64,000 bases of DNA, from contig CM049313.1 in the NCBI GenBank assembly GCA_026874595.1, positions 37,414,659 through 37,478,658 of the forward strand, read 5' to 3'. The notes under the pieces were generated by a model, which saw nothing but the letters and a program-made list of their open reading frames with translations, was not told the DNA's origin and ran no database searches. Both the position numbers and the translations under genes were made by a program. The DNA comes from Sipunculus nudus (lineage: Eukaryota; Annelida; Sipuncula; Golfingiida; Sipunculidae). This document shows, one piece after another, positions 61,813 to 64,000 of this stretch (position 1 is the first letter of the stretch; every line of letters begins with the position of its first letter).

Positions 61813-62276
61813 AATGTTAGGCTATACAGGCAGTTATTCCGTCTCCGAATAAGGTAAACAATATCTTCATTAAATTTGCGGACGAAAACATTGATAATTC
61901 ATTCAGCAAACTGTTTCAACTGAGTGTATTTCCACTTGAGAACTAGAATAAGGAAACGTTTTCAGAATAAAATATTTCCAAATATCATAATACTTCAAGA
62001 AGAAAACATTTTATTTCATGTATATTTAATATACCTAGTAATGAATGGATACCTTTAAGCAGCACGTTTTATATATATCAGATTGACCACCAGATGACCA
62101 TGTCTAGTGGACATCAGAATGAAATGTAGACCAATATGTGTCACCGCCTGGCACGGCAACGGCCGCTGCAAGGTTTAAGTTTTAGTCAATTTACAAGTTG
62201 AATAAAGTGGTTTTATGACCTTCACCATTTATGTAATTCTCTGCTACAATATCACATTTCTGACATATATATTTAT
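60610..62276 (+). other. Duplicated unique sequence in copy B
   Basis: Counterpart of 48,808-50,267. It includes a (CA)n tract at 61,775-61,810 that is about 36 bases against about 20 in copy A. No gene recognised. Confidence 0.75.
61775..61810. repeat. (CA)n microsatellite
   Basis: About 18 CA units, the counterpart of the shorter tract at 49,892-49,910 in copy A. Confidence 0.95.
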
Positions 62277-62589
62277 ACGTATCTTCATGTGATCTTTGGC
62301 ATGCCTTCTTGTCATGTATTTATAATATGTTTCAGCGGAAATTAAACATCTGTGAAATTACAAATTATTTTAAAGGCCTTTCCAGCTCTTGATTTATCAG
62401 CGGAGCTCCTTGTTTGCCACGCTATACAGTGATGGTAATTATGATCTAAATATAGCGCATTTCAGTTTTGAATCAGACAAAAAGTCTTGAAAACAGAACG
62501 CTACATGTCACGTTCTTTGGCCAAATAAGAGGGAATTATGAAAAAGGCAATCAGGTCAAGAAGAAGCGTTGAGGTTGACAGTCCCGGTG

Positions 62590-62998
62590 ATTTATTATTC
62601 TGCTACAGAATGAAATAAAGTCAAACCTGGACTAACTGACTGAAGATGTTTTGGCTTTATTGAGCAGCTATATGTTTCTGTAGTCAAGAATCAAGCCCTG
62701 CGCGCTCCTTAAGCGTTATTTTGATAGAGTCGATAGACGTGATGCCACCCAAGCCAAGCAGGAAGCAGCGAGAGACCGCCACCGTTTCACCGCATCTACA
62801 GCCAAGAGCCAAAGGATAGATGCAAGACCGGCACCGATGTCAGCGACAAGTATCCACACAATCCAGAGAGCAGAACTCGTGCGAAAGTTAAAGCGCGCGA
62901 TCATTGTTTTCTTCATCAGCCAACCTGGCCTAACGACCATCCCGCTTTTGTGACCACCTCAAAATAAACCACATTTCCAAGGGTTCTAATGGTTTTTG
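62590..62998 (+). other. GC-richer conserved end of copy B, possible decayed exon
   Basis: Counterpart of 51,690-52,103. The plus-strand register shared with copy A is open from about 62,680 to about 62,945 and includes QAKQEAARDRHRFT and TIQRAELVR. Relative to A there are 15 extra bases before QAKQ and 21 fewer in the middle. The 74-codon frame on the minus strand (62,716-62,940) is most likely a shadow. The product is not recognised. Confidence 0.3.
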
Positions 62999-63481
62999 CC
63001 CTGACTTAAAAAAACTAATTTCATAACCTGTCTGGTAACTGCTGCTCCAAAGATTTTTTTTTTCATTCCAGACTTACAAAGAAGGTGCTCACATTTTAAA
63101 AATTATGTAAATCATATTCATTTGTAAGTGCCCCATATTGTGATATCATTTGAGATGTTCTTCCCAATAAGTTACGAAGTCGTTATGCTCGGTATAATTC
63201 CGTTTACCATAATATGTTTTAAATGTTGTATCAAATCTAGCAGTGGACCCCCAATCTCAGGCTACTTTCACATCCAGCTTTTTGAACTGGCTTACTCTTA
63301 TTTGCGTTGCTATGCTTCCTTACCTAATTATCATAATTAAATGTACAGTTTATCTAATTATCTCGAAGGTGATGAGACATCACTGACAAGCAGGAGGGAA
63401 AACAATTCTAAAATCTAAGATACATTAAAAAATAATGAACCGAGAGGGCATTGAATATGTTGCTATATAGATTTGGTGATG
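62999..63481. other. Unannotated stretch
   Basis: It follows the duplication edge. AT-rich, with no supported feature. Confidence 0.5.
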
Positions 63482-63660
63482 TATAAAGCCGGGTGCTCAC
63501 TACCCGATTTTATCAAGCGACATTGTTTGGCGATATTTTGGGCATATTTTCTCAAGATCGGTTGAAAATCGGCTCGGTTTAGTCGGCCGATTTTCAGTGT
63601 CACATTTACCGACGCGCGTGTTCCCACCTCTCGATTATCGCCCGAAGAAGTCTCATCTTG
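63482..63660. mobile_element. Possible end of a DNA transposon or MITE
   Basis: The segment from AAGCCGGGTGCTCACTACCC contains repeated CGATTTT/AAAATCG motifs in both orientations (GAAAATCGGCTCGG, GGCCGATTTTCAG) and CGCCAAGATGAGAC-like sequence on the opposite strand. This kind of CGATTTT-rich subterminal sequence is common in animal MITEs. A second end and a target duplication were not found within the window, so the call is weak. The 141-codon minus-strand frame (63,463-63,888) runs across it and is not recognised as a protein. Confidence 0.25.
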
Positions 63661-64000
63661 GCGATCAGATATACTGAGCTTTCTAGGAGAAAAACCAAAA
63701 GGAAATATTTGCTCGCTTTGTGGCTTATCCAAAGAAATATGATGTGTTGGAAGAGTGACTAGTTGGTGAAACCTTGGCTTGAGAGAAGAGAGGAACCAGG
63801 GCCATTTAAACAATACACTTGTATGCGAACTGATACAAGAGGTTTGACCGTCCTTCATCAATTTAAAGGTTTTCTCCGCATATCTCATGGGCGGGTCCAG
63901 GATTTAGGAAAAGAGGGATCCAACCCAGGAGTACTAATAATAAAACCTAAAGAGAGGTCCCCGGGTCCGGAAAATGTCCGAAAGAATTGGTCTTAAACCA
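63661..64000. other. Unannotated window end
   Basis: No supported feature. Confidence 0.5.

Larger units (their letters stand above)
52643..62998 (+). repeat. Tandem segmental duplication, copy B
   Basis: Direct repeat of copy A (43,010-52,103), starting at ATAGTTGTCCATGCCTGCAA and ending at GGTTCTAATGGTTTTTGCCC. It differs from A by a solo LTR at 53,074-53,754, a 30-bp array two and a half times longer, a private segment at 59,999-60,609 and several short insertions (for example 61,340-61,440). The offset between copies is about 9.6 kb at the left edge and 10.9 kb at the right. Confidence 0.9.

Noticed and set aside
63463-63888. 141-codon minus-strand frame at the window end
   Set aside because: It overlaps a sequence with MITE-like inverted CGATTTT motifs, and the translation shows no recognised domain.
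1-64000. Bacterial-style operons, Shine-Dalgarno sites or phage genes
   Set aside because: Low coding density, long microsatellites, SINEs and LTR retrotransposons show that the DNA is from an animal genome.

Overview
This window is eukaryotic, AT-rich and built mostly of repeats. I found no protein-coding gene, rRNA or functional tRNA that I would defend. The repeat content suggests a marine bivalve mollusc or close relative. The evidence is (a) an element with ~181-bp internal repeats, a second element with an (ACGG)n-type tract nested in it, and GGTCAAGGTCA-type sequence, an architecture known from bivalve pearl/CvA-like families; (b) a Ty3/gypsy-type retrotransposon with a tRNA-Pro-type primer binding site; (c) tRNA-derived SINEs; (d) very long (AT)n, (GA)n and (CA)n tracts. 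The organism call is inference.

Layout. 1-28 kb: unique-looking AT-rich DNA with a 15-bp GC-rich minisatellite (4.9-5.35 kb), a 58-bp tandem array (8.1-8.9 kb), a G15/C14 foldback (11.9 kb), a 47-bp triple repeat carrying CRE-like palindromes (12.6 kb), tRNA-derived SINEs (14.0 and 22.0 kb), an inverted-repeat MITE (17.3 kb) next to an apparently perfect 351-bp tandem duplication (17.6-18.3 kb), a GCGC-rich nested foldback MITE (23.3-23.9 kb) and the 181-bp-repeat element with a second element inside it (24.8-26.5 kb). 28.66-30.85 kb: about 52 copies of a 42-bp minisatellite, partly organised as 84-bp dimers, which creates the longest open frames of the window on both strands. 37.9-39.4 kb: a complete non-autonomous hAT-type element with 16-bp terminal inverted repeats and a perfect 8-bp target-site duplication. 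40.4-42.5 kb: SINE copies and fragments.

43.0-63.0 kb: a direct tandem segmental duplication of about 9-10 kb (copy A 43,010-52,103; copy B 52,643-62,998). Each copy carries an array of a ~30-bp repeat (2.1 kb in A; 5.2 kb with higher-order structure in B). Copy-specific LTR insertions mark events after the duplication: in A, a truncated element (LTR, primer binding site, broken gag ending inside a zinc knuckle) and a solo LTR inside an (AT)n tract; in B, a solo LTR with a 4-bp target-site duplication. Both copies end in a slightly GC-richer block with a shared open frame whose two indels are multiples of three.

The six-frame open frames are mostly by-products of tandem arrays whose units are multiples of three, or short chance frames. 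The window reads as a gene-poor region shaped by mobile elements and unequal exchange. Unrecognised small exons of intron-rich genes cannot be excluded by eye.
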